Assembly: GCA_041645035.1 (NCBI GenBank)
Contig: JBAZQU010000003.1
Span: forward strand, 1 to 64,000
Direction of reading: 5' to 3'
DNA from: 2-02-FULL-48-14 sp041645035
GTDB lineage: Bacteria > Patescibacteriota > Gracilibacteria > UBA1369 > 2-02-FULL-48-14
Length of the DNA stretch: 64,000 nucleotides
Positions 33,141 to 39,936 of the stretch are shown piece after piece (within the stretch, counting starts at the first letter, position 1; the number at the start of each line of letters is the position of its first letter). The position numbers were made by a program, and so were the translations under genes. The notes under the pieces are model-generated. The model searched no databases. It saw only the letters and a program-made list of their open reading frames with translations, and was not told the DNA's origin.

Positions 33141-33761
33141 TCTTTTATCAGGCCATTGACAGAGCTCATAAAGTGGACAGGCTTGGCACTTTGGCTTGTA
33201 GGCCGTACAGGTTTTCCGTCCGTGGAAAATGAGTTGAAGATGAAGTTTGGACCAACGTTCTCTAGGTACGGCGGCTTTTACTTGGCGCTCGGTTTTGTCT
33301 CGGTTGGTGCCGGAATTGGCGATGCCCAAGCGGTTGCATACGCGATGAATATGAGTGTCCACGGGGAAGGCTGGCAGCTTATACCATTGCGACTGAATTA
33401 CTTGTGCCGTTTTTGCCCCTACACCGGGGAGAGAAGTGAGTTCGGAAAAATTGCTGGGTACCCCGCCGCCTCGGACTTGGATAGCGACTGCGCAGCCCAT
33501 AATCGCTTTGGTTTTGCTGTTGAAATAGCCGCAGGGGTGAATGATCCTTTTTACCTCTGATTCGCCGAGGGTCAGGATATCTTCCGGCGTGCAAGGGCGG
33601 TCTTTTGGAAAGAGTAATGGAGTTATTTTGTTCACTCGTTCATCCGTGCACTGTGTGGATAAAATCACCGCCAGCAAGAGTTCAAAAACGCTTCGGTGGC
33701 GAAGCGATGGTTGAGGGTTTGGAAATACTTGATCGAGTATTTTAAGGAGAGAATCAATCAT
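33054..33761 (-). CDS. nth: Endonuclease III
   Basis: Base-excision-repair glycosylase/AP lyase for oxidised pyrimidines. It has LLLAVILSTQCTDERVN, the helix-hairpin-helix LPGVGAKTAQV with the catalytic Lys, and VDTHIHRVCNRLG with the catalytic Asp. The 4Fe-4S ligands are spaced C-X6-C-X2-C-X5-C (in CTAYKPKCQACPLYELC). About 27 extra C-terminal residues lie in the region overlapping the DUF4349 gene and may be dispensable. It is the last gene of the rpmH-to-nth operon and overlaps the gene before it by 8 bp. Confidence 0.96.
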   Translation of the reverse strand: MIDSLLKILDQVFPNPQPSLRHRSVFELLLAVILSTQCTDERVNKITPLLFPKDRPCTPEDILTLGESEVKRIIHPCGYFNSKTKAIMGCAVAIQVRGGGVPSNFSELTSLPGVGAKTAQVIQSQWYKLPAFPVDTHIHRVCNRLGIANSGTNRDKTERQVKAAVPRERWSKLHLQLIFHGRKTCTAYKPKCQACPLYELCQWPDKRLFMPLRVMTTSPNRNDQDKNQDRPPKDC

Positions 33762-34140
33762 CAGTACTTATAGAAGCATCGTAATTTTCCGCTAGATTAC
33801 CACCTTCCACATAAGAAAGATCGTAGTTTTCGGCAGGACGCATTTTTTGCAGTATGGAACTCTGTTCCAGGTTGATAAAACTTTGCGCCTCTACCACGCT
33901 TCTTTCAAGTTTGCGCAGGTCGGACTGCATGAATTCATAGTCGATTTGCAATTGTTTGAGCTCATAGCCTTTTGCCGGTTGCAGACTGTTCGTGTACAGG
34001 TAAGTGCCGGTGCTTGCCGTGCCCAGGAACAATAAAGCGATTACCAAAACGCGGTAAGTAGTTTGGATCTCTTGAGAAAGAGGCTTGCGACTACGCTTCC
34101 ACTTGAAAGGACGAACAGTACGTGTGAGGGGATCCATCAT
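33754..34140 (-). CDS. Single-pass membrane protein, FtsL/FtsB-like
   Basis: A 128-aa protein with a basic cytoplasmic head, one membrane helix (about 29-50, VLVIALLFLGTASTGTYLY) and an extracellular helical stretch with heptad spacing (about 57-92). The layout is that of FtsL/FtsB/DivIC septum proteins, but I see no sequence identity. It lies between the Cys-rich gene (18 bp) and nth (8-bp overlap) in the rpmH operon. Confidence 0.5.
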   Translation of the reverse strand: MMDPLTRTVRPFKWKRSRKPLSQEIQTTYRVLVIALLFLGTASTGTYLYTNSLQPAKGYELKQLQIDYEFMQSDLRKLERSVVEAQSFINLEQSSILQKMRPAENYDLSYVEGGNLAENYDASISTDD

Positions 34141-34158
34141 CAGAGGGCATTGTACAAC

Positions 34159-35820
34159 TCATTTGATGAATTTCAAATATTCTTCTTCACTGAGGATTCG
34201 CCCATCGTACTCCGATGGCCAATTACTTTGGAGGACTTTGCCTGAAACCGCACACTTTGTTCCTCGAAGTTCTCCATTAAAAGGCATCCAACGCAGATTG
34301 GCCTGCATGCGGTTAATGTAATAGGTGCAAGGGAGAGGCACTTTGAGTTGTCGGGCAAGTTCAATGTCCGCTGTTTGAAGCTGAAAGGGACGTTGGTAAC
34401 TTTCATCCCAAAAAATTTGCCCTGTAAGCCATCCTTCCTTTTCTTTATTGAGAAGAGTAACGGAGTCGGGGATTTCACTAATTTCGGCGGTTTTTATGCT
34501 GATTTTTTCTAAGGCGGGTGCGGTCCTGAATTTTCCGAGGTCATCTTTAGTAAGCGGAAAATGGAAGCCGGAAAAACTTTCGTCGTAAGGGTTCGGAGCA
34601 AAATGTGGGGGAAAAAACTCACCCCATTCATCGGTTTTTCGCATGTGCGCGGTTATTTTTTGAATCAAAGCCTCATATGCTTCTTTTGAATATTTTTTAT
34701 TGAAAATGCAATATTTCTCATTCACGAGCCCACAACAGCCGAAGCAATATCGGCAGTTTTGCAGGTAAGCGGAATATTGCACATAGCGGCAATGATCCAC
34801 GCTGAAACAAAATCGCGACTCGTAAGTGTAGACAGGCAGTGAAGACATAAAAGCAAGCTCGCTCCCCACAGTTCCGATGGAATCCAAAATGCTTTTTGCA
34901 TTGGGTCCGCAGAAAGCGACATTAGCGCAATCTTCGTGCAGCGAAAGCAAATAGCAATTCTCGCAGTCTTTAGAATTGCGGATAAAGTTTCCCGTAGAAT
35001 TTTCGCATCTATCAATCTGTAGTGCGCGATGCCAGGCTGTGGTCTTCATCATTTCCGCAAAAAAGTTTTTAGCTTTTCGGTAATTGTTTATGGAAGAAAA
35101 ATCCCATTCAGACTTCTTTTTTTCGAAGTCCTCCTTGCTCAGCTGTTGATTCGCAAAACAATATTTTTTGTTGCGAAGATTGAAACAAAAAAGACAGTCG
35201 CTGCAATCGCGACAGTCGTATAAAAACGCGGAGTCGTAAACGTTTTTACAATTGAGCAAAAATAAACTTTTAAAACAGCTCGAGGAATTGATGAGATCGG
35301 TACAGAGTTCGGAGTCAAAGGAGAAGACGGCATAATAGCAGTTTTTAATACTGTCACAACCGTAGCAGTAACGGCAGTCTTCATTGTTTTGGCCGGAATG
35401 GCAAAGATAACAGTTTTTGCTGTAATACCAGTCGTCGGTGTATTCGCAGTTTTGGTTATTGCTTTGAAAAATATGAGGGATGGGGCACTTTTGAAATAAG
35501 CTCCAGGCTTGTTCGAAGAAAGGCCGAGAAGAATCAAACTCTGCTGAAGGCGGTGCGGCGTGCGCGATCCATTCGTCGCGTTGCCAAACGGGGTAGACAC
35601 AGTCCGGGCGAAATATGGAGATAATCGGTTTGCCCGTTTTATCGCAAGTTCTTTTATGTAAATTCCAGTGTGGCCAAAAAGCCCCCAGTTCTCGGAAACG
35701 GTATTTGGGTGATACGGTGGGCAAAGTTTCTCCACAACCAAATTTTTCTCGAAGTTCTTGTTCGTGTGCCGAAACGGAAAACGATTTACCGGATAGCTTG
35801 CAGCGAGCGTCCATAAACAC
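34159..35820 (-). CDS. Cys-rich duplicated protein of unknown function
   Basis: A 553-aa protein with more than 30 cysteines, many as C-x2-C or NC.YC motifs (YCYGC, DCSDC, NCRYCFGCC). Two halves (about 125-240 and 271-390) repeat the same plan and both end in a near-identical unit (NKKYCFANQQLSKEDFEKK against NEKYCIFNKKYSKEAYEAL). Zinc-finger-like C.xSGK/C.KTGK elements stand at both ends (RCKLSGKSF, TCDKTGKP, KCAVSGKV). There is no signal peptide or membrane helix, so it is probably cytosolic and metal-binding. I recall similar unnamed proteins in CPR genomes. It lies 3 bp after rlpA. Confidence 0.75.
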   Translation of the reverse strand: MFMDARCKLSGKSFSVSAHEQELREKFGCGETLPTVSPKYRFRELGAFWPHWNLHKRTCDKTGKPIISIFRPDCVYPVWQRDEWIAHAAPPSAEFDSSRPFFEQAWSLFQKCPIPHIFQSNNQNCEYTDDWYYSKNCYLCHSGQNNEDCRYCYGCDSIKNCYYAVFSFDSELCTDLINSSSCFKSLFLLNCKNVYDSAFLYDCRDCSDCLFCFNLRNKKYCFANQQLSKEDFEKKKSEWDFSSINNYRKAKNFFAEMMKTTAWHRALQIDRCENSTGNFIRNSKDCENCYLLSLHEDCANVAFCGPNAKSILDSIGTVGSELAFMSSLPVYTYESRFCFSVDHCRYVQYSAYLQNCRYCFGCCGLVNEKYCIFNKKYSKEAYEALIQKITAHMRKTDEWGEFFPPHFAPNPYDESFSGFHFPLTKDDLGKFRTAPALEKISIKTAEISEIPDSVTLLNKEKEGWLTGQIFWDESYQRPFQLQTADIELARQLKVPLPCTYYINRMQANLRWMPFNGELRGTKCAVSGKVLQSNWPSEYDGRILSEEEYLKFIK

Positions 35821-35823
35821 AGT

Positions 35824-36714
35824 CTACTTTAAAACCTCCATTCGCACATTCAAAATGCCGGTAGACAAAGTTCCGATCTGTTCAAAGGCGGCAGGAGTGA
35901 GGTCAATAATGTAGCCTTCCGTGTAGGGGCCACGGTCCACAATCTCCACGTCCACGTAGGTGTTGGTGTCCAAGTTGGTGACTCGCACAATAGTTCCAAA
36001 GGGCAAAGTTTTGTGGGCAGCCATGTTTCCGTAGGCTTCAAGGGCTCTCCCGGAGGCGGTGTTATGGCCGTCGAAACTGTAGCCATAGTAGGAGGCGATA
36101 CCGTACTCCACCTGATTCGTGTAGGGTTCATTTTTAAAGCGATAGAGGAGGTCGGCGAGCTCACCGCGGGTGAGGGAGTTTCCGGGCAAATAATCTCCGT
36201 TTGCATCGGGAGCAATGAGAGCGTGTTCGATGCCATATTGGAGATAAGCCGTGTACCAAGTGTCACTGGCCACTCCGGGGAGTTCACTCTTCATATCATT
36301 GGCGAGTATGAGCATTTTAAGGGCTTCGGCGCGATTGACCGTGTCCAGTGGTTTAAAAGTTCCATCATCATGTCCCGTTGCGACTCCCTTGTTTGCGGCT
36401 GTATTCACATATTCCATGTACCATTCATCCGCAACGGTATCGGGGTAAGCTACGGTTTCCTCCCATCCAAGTGTCACGCCGCCGGCCGCCAAAATCATTT
36501 TAAGCGCCTCCACGCGGCTTACGGGACTGACTGGCTGAAAAGTCCCATCTTCATAGCCGTTCACGAAGCCGGCTTGGGTCATATAGTAAATGCCGTCGTA
36601 ATAGGCGTCATTATCGGGCACATCCGTGTACCAACTGCTCAAAGACCCGGAAGTAACGCCAGGTGCTATAAGAAGAGAGAGTAGAATTGTGCCTAAGAAG
36701 GCAAGGGGTTTCAT
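35824..36714 (-). CDS. SLH protein with RlpA-like double-psi barrel
   Basis: A 296-aa secreted protein with a signal peptide (about 1-22). Three SLH repeats follow (about 28-75, 88-140 and 145-195, with GYEDGTFQP and GHDDGTFKP). The C-terminal RlpA-like domain (about 205-296) reads GIASYYGYSFDGHNTASGRAL, MAAHKTLPFGTIVRVTN and VDRGPYTEGYIIDLTPAAFEQIG. RlpA proteins cut naked glycan strands or bind peptidoglycan at septa. The SLH part should fix it in the wall. It lies 23 bp after jag in the rpmH operon. Confidence 0.92.
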   Translation of the reverse strand: MKPLAFLGTILLSLLIAPGVTSGSLSSWYTDVPDNDAYYDGIYYMTQAGFVNGYEDGTFQPVSPVSRVEALKMILAAGGVTLGWEETVAYPDTVADEWYMEYVNTAANKGVATGHDDGTFKPLDTVNRAEALKMLILANDMKSELPGVASDTWYTAYLQYGIEHALIAPDANGDYLPGNSLTRGELADLLYRFKNEPYTNQVEYGIASYYGYSFDGHNTASGRALEAYGNMAAHKTLPFGTIVRVTNLDTNTYVDVEIVDRGPYTEGYIIDLTPAAFEQIGTLSTGILNVRMEVLK

Positions 36715-36732
36715 GGGGAACAGACAGGGATG

Positions 36733-36747
36733 CTCGGCTACGCCGAG
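36733..36747 (-). repeat. 15-bp palindromic hairpin across the jag stop
   Basis: CTCGGCGTAGCCGAG on the minus strand, identical to the palindrome across the rsmH stop at 11971-11985. It contains the TAG of jag and ends 18 bp before the rlpA ATG. Confidence 0.7.
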
Positions 36748-37199
36748 TGTTTGTACTTAATCACTACCTGACGATAGTTTCCTTCACCGATGCTTTCGGT
36801 GGTCAAATTTTCGTAACCTTTAGCTTTAATCATCATGTGCACGAGACGGCGGAAATAAGGAGACATAGGAGGAAGTGCGGCCTGAATTTTGGTAGCCTCC
36901 ACTTCTTTCATTTTTTGTTCTGCAATGGTGAGCACATTTTCTTCCTGACGTTTGCGATAGTTGTCGACATCAAAGGAAATGGTGACCTCTTCGCCGAATT
37001 GTTTGTGAAACATCACGGTGAGAATTTTCTGCATAGCTAAGAGATTTTCTCCGTGGTGGCCGATGAGCAAACTAGGCTCTTCCGAAACGGAGTTTACGCG
37101 GTAATTTTTAGTTTCGGCCTCCTCTACCTCAATGTCAGTGAAGTCGATGCCGAGCTTTACAAGAAATTCAGATACGAGCTTTTTAATTTGCTTTTCCAT
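36738..37199 (-). CDS. jag: Jag/KhpB RNA-binding protein
   Basis: A 153-aa protein from MEKQIKKLVSEF. A short Jag-N-like start is followed by a KH domain (about 45-100, with LIGHHGENLLAMQKIL, the GxxG loop being GHHG) and an R3H domain (about 100-153, with PPMSPYFRRLVHMMI). KhpB proteins bind RNA and affect division and wall synthesis in Gram-positive bacteria. The gene overlaps the yidC end by 17 bp, in the conserved rpmH-rnpA-yidC-jag order. Confidence 0.94.
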   Translation of the reverse strand: MEKQIKKLVSEFLVKLGIDFTDIEVEEAETKNYRVNSVSEEPSLLIGHHGENLLAMQKILTVMFHKQFGEEVTISFDVDNYRKRQEENVLTIAEQKMKEVEATKIQAALPPMSPYFRRLVHMMIKAKGYENLTTESIGEGNYRQVVIKYKHSA

Positions 37200-38451
37200 G
37201 GTGTTTATTAATGACCTTAATTTGGACCTCATCGTCAGGGGACTGAGGTTTTGAGCCTCCTTTATTTACCACAAGTTGCTGGAGTATGCCATAGAAAGTT
37301 GAAGTTCCCCAGTATAGACCCACGGCGGCCGGCATCTGAGCCGTGAACACAGCGATCATTACCGGCATGACGTACTTCATCATTTTGTTGGCCATATCCA
37401 TTTCGCTTGAGGCTGGTTTTTCTTCTGTCGCATTTGCTGTAGCGGCCTTCTTTTTGCGTTGTTTAGCCTGCATCAGATGCATTTGTAGAAATTGCAGGGC
37501 CCCAATCACGATGGGGAAAACAATCAAACTGTTTTCAAGGAGGTTGAAACCCAAAAAGTTCGGATTCATCTCATGCAGAGAGAAGCTAGGCATAAAATCA
37601 TAAATCAAGAGGCCTCGATCAGGCGAAAGCCCTGCTCGAACCACACTATAAAGGGCAATCAAAATAGGGAGCTGGATGAGAAGGGGGAGGCAACTGGAAA
37701 GCGGATTCACCTTGTGAGTTTTCCAAAGCAGCATGGTTTCTTGTGCCAACCGAGCTTGATCATTAGCATGAGTTTTCTTCAACGCTTCAAGTTTAGGTTG
37801 CACTTCTTGCATGCGCTGCTGGCCCTTCATCGCTTTTTGGGAGGGGATCAAAAGAACGGTTCGAATTATAATGGTGAGCAAAATCACCGCTAGTCCCAAA
37901 TAATGACCGGGTATAAAAATCAAAAGCCCGACGAGAGTATTGAGAATGGGTTGATAAATGACAGTACGCCAAAGCTTTGTCATCAACCCGGGTTCTTGAA
38001 TCACAAATTCAGGCGAATCGTAAGTATCCAATTCTAATTTATAGCGCCCCAGTTCTCCAAAATAGGAGTAGCTATAGTTTAAAAGACTAATATTTTTCTT
38101 TTTTCCGGGTTCGATGGTTACCAACAGGTCTTCCGTACATTCCGGTAGGTGGTCGCTGCTAATTTCCACAAAGCCTTCTCCTTCGTATTTGAATACTTTG
38201 AAGGGGGGCAATAAAAGCTCCTCTTCACTGCCGGTATCCGTGCATGGGTATTTTAGAATGTAGTTTTCCGCCGTGTTGTTTTGAACTTCCACGCGAATAT
38301 CTTTTCCTACGGCATACGCATCTTTGAGGGTTTTGAGGGCAATGTCGCCACTATTCAGCGTGGGGTCCACCGTGCCGCCTTTAAAAAATTGCAATACTAA
38401 ATAGGTGGCAAGAAAGACGAAAATGTACGGTAATAAATTAGGCTTTTTCAT
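37183..38451 (-). CDS. yidC: Membrane protein insertase YidC
   Basis: Inserts and folds membrane proteins. 422 aa: an N-terminal anchor (about 5-22), an extracellular beta domain (about 30-150) with two Cys residues, then the conserved 60KD_IMP core (about 165-395). Core marks are LAVILLTIIIRTVLLIPSQKAMKG with the groove Arg, NPLSSCLPLLIQLPILIALYSVV and a last helix pair ending in the basic tail. The periplasmic domain is larger than in Gram-positive YidC/SpoIIIJ. It overlaps rnpA by 4 bp (ATGA) and jag by 17 bp. Confidence 0.95.
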   Translation of the reverse strand: MKKPNLLPYIFVFLATYLVLQFFKGGTVDPTLNSGDIALKTLKDAYAVGKDIRVEVQNNTAENYILKYPCTDTGSEEELLLPPFKVFKYEGEGFVEISSDHLPECTEDLLVTIEPGKKKNISLLNYSYSYFGELGRYKLELDTYDSPEFVIQEPGLMTKLWRTVIYQPILNTLVGLLIFIPGHYLGLAVILLTIIIRTVLLIPSQKAMKGQQRMQEVQPKLEALKKTHANDQARLAQETMLLWKTHKVNPLSSCLPLLIQLPILIALYSVVRAGLSPDRGLLIYDFMPSFSLHEMNPNFLGFNLLENSLIVFPIVIGALQFLQMHLMQAKQRKKKAATANATEEKPASSEMDMANKMMKYVMPVMIAVFTAQMPAAVGLYWGTSTFYGILQQLVVNKGGSKPQSPDDEVQIKVINKHHGKAN

Positions 38452-38792
38452 GCAAGGGTTGTGAGTAGAGCACGGAGGCTCTTTTGTAGCTCATCAAAGG
38501 AGGCGGTAACCGCCGGTTTGCGAGCAATGAGCACTATATCAAAGGTGGGCTGACTTGGCACGAGACTTTCTTTTTCAAGGATGCGAATAATTTCATAGAT
38601 CTGGCGACGTTTTTTATTTCGCTTCACGGCCGATTTTTCAAGTTTTTTGCTCATAATGATGCAATAGCGAGTGCGATCGAGACCGTTCTCCTTTTTTATG
38701 AGGATAAAAAAAGGATGAGAAGTAGACGCCCCTTCTTTTAAAAGTGCCTGTACAAGAGGCTTCCCCTGAATTCTTTTACTTCGTTTCAACAC
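38448..38792 (-). CDS. rnpA: Ribonuclease P protein component
   Basis: Protein subunit of RNase P, which matures tRNA 5' ends. At 114 aa it has the RNR-like motif SAVKRNKKRRQIYEIIR and DIVLIARKPAV. The start is GTG at 38792 (or TTG at 38789), inside the last 17 bp of rpmH, as often seen for this pair. The GC-poor start and overlap suggest translational coupling. No RNase P RNA gene was found in the window. Confidence 0.94.
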   Translation of the reverse strand: MLKRSKRIQGKPLVQALLKEGASTSHPFFILIKKENGLDRTRYCIIMSKKLEKSAVKRNKKRRQIYEIIRILEKESLVPSQPTFDIVLIARKPAVTASFDELQKSLRALLTTLA

Positions 38793-38928
38793 GACGTACG
38801 GATACCGTAAGTTGATGGCGGCCCTTAGCGCGTCGACGACTCAAAACTTTCTGCCCATTTTTAGTGGACATGCGCTTCAAGAAGCCATGGGTTCGAGCTC
38901 GTTTGCGTCTTTTTAATTTTCCTAACAT
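38776..38928 (-). CDS. rpmH: Ribosomal protein bL34
   Basis: A 50-aa, very basic protein: MLGKLKRRKRARTHGFLKRM, then the KNGQKVLSRRRAKGR core of L34. It heads the rpmH-rnpA-yidC-jag operon behind a strong promoter. The C-terminus is a few residues longer than in E. coli (46 aa). Confidence 0.95.
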   Translation of the reverse strand: MLGKLKRRKRARTHGFLKRMSTKNGQKVLSRRRAKGRHQLTVSVRRVETK

Positions 38929-38948
38929 AAGTGCTTTTAAGCTGAGTG

Positions 38949-38977
38949 ATTGTAGGGAGGGGCTTAGGAAAAGTCAA
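38949..38977 (-). promoter_or_regulatory. rpmH operon promoter
   Basis: Minus-strand TTGACT (38972-38977), 17-bp spacer, TACAAT (38949-38954), 20 bp before the rpmH ATG. It should drive eight genes down to nth. Confidence 0.85.
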
Positions 38978-38983
38978 CAGGTT

Positions 38984-39799
38984 TTAGCCCTGCCCTGAGA
39001 AACCTCCAAGGCTGCAGAGATGTACTCGCGGAGCTCCACGAGGTGGAAGGTCTATACCGTAATTTACGGGGAATATCCGTTGTTGACTACTTTTCGCCCA
39101 GTCTTCCGGTTCTCCAAATTGGTCTGCCCCTCGCAAGGCAGCAAGTAGTCTCCCATCAGACACGTCCTCTAAAGTTCCTATTGGTTCTTTTAAGGGAACG
39201 CTTGCTCCAATAGAGCGGGATCCATCAGGTTGAAGTCTATTCAAGATGGAAGCCGTGGAAGGGGCTCTTTTCCCCATGAACCTGAACCCACTTGGCTCGA
39301 ACTCTACTTTACGACTGCCACTATAGAGCCAAGAAGACCCCACTCTTTGTACCCCGGCCTTAAATAGACCCGGGCCTCTACCCTCGTTATAAAAAAATCT
39401 ACCAATGCATAGGTGATTAAGCATTACATTAAATGCATGATCGTCCAAACATGCCTGGATTTGTGAGGGCTCAAGCGTGGAGCCGGTTGTACTCAAATCC
39501 AGTACCCAACCAAAATCGGCAGTTATTTTTGATACCCTCCACCCCGTATTCCCGCTTTCACGACTAACAAAGATTTTATCAATTTCAGCCTTTCCTCTTG
39601 CCCGTCGTGCAGCAAACAGACCCTCTACAGCTTCGCCGATGTTTGCAAGACCACCTTCAACAATTGCAGTCAGTAGCGGACCTCTTTCTCGAGCCAGTGC
39701 CAAAATTTGCCCCTGTGCAGTCTGGGCTCTTTCAGCTCCTGCCACTACTCGATTCAGTTCTGGCACTATATGCCTCAATGTAAACATAGGGTGAACCAT
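38984..39799 (-). CDS. Hypothetical protein (271 aa)
   Basis: A 271-aa soluble protein with an Ala/Arg-rich helical N-terminal third (about 15-75) and a mixed beta-rich rest (WLYSGSRKVEFEPSGFRFMGK). I recognise no domain. The start may be 39799 or the Met four codons on (MFTLRHIV). It lies just upstream of the rpmH promoter. A TTGACA on the minus strand (about 39818-39823) is close to the ATG but too near to be its -35 with this start. Confidence 0.6.
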   Translation of the reverse strand: MVHPMFTLRHIVPELNRVVAGAERAQTAQGQILALARERGPLLTAIVEGGLANIGEAVEGLFAARRARGKAEIDKIFVSRESGNTGWRVSKITADFGWVLDLSTTGSTLEPSQIQACLDDHAFNVMLNHLCIGRFFYNEGRGPGLFKAGVQRVGSSWLYSGSRKVEFEPSGFRFMGKRAPSTASILNRLQPDGSRSIGASVPLKEPIGTLEDVSDGRLLAALRGADQFGEPEDWAKSSQQRIFPVNYGIDLPPRGAPRVHLCSLGGFSGQG

Positions 39800-39886
39800 A
39801 GCTGAATTTTCATTTTTGTCAAAACCTTTCCACGTGTGGACAAGAAGGAGGCCATTGCTTAAAGGGCAATATTTTAGTATAGTCCC

Positions 39887-39915
39887 TTGCCAATCAGGTT
39901 AAATTTTTGTAGAGT
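39887..39915 (+). promoter_or_regulatory. Promoter of the PP2C-like/propeller gene
   Basis: TTGCCA (39887-39892), 17-bp spacer, TAGAGT (39910-39915), 21 bp before the ATG at 39937. Confidence 0.7.
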
Positions 39916-39936
39916 AACCCTAAGAATCGACATACT

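Noticed and set aside
33654..33662. DnaA-box-like TGTGGATAA, with another TTATCCACA at 42266-42274, as a sign of oriC near rpmH
   Set aside because: Single isolated copies inside coding genes; no dnaA, no cluster of boxes and no AT-rich unwinding stretch.
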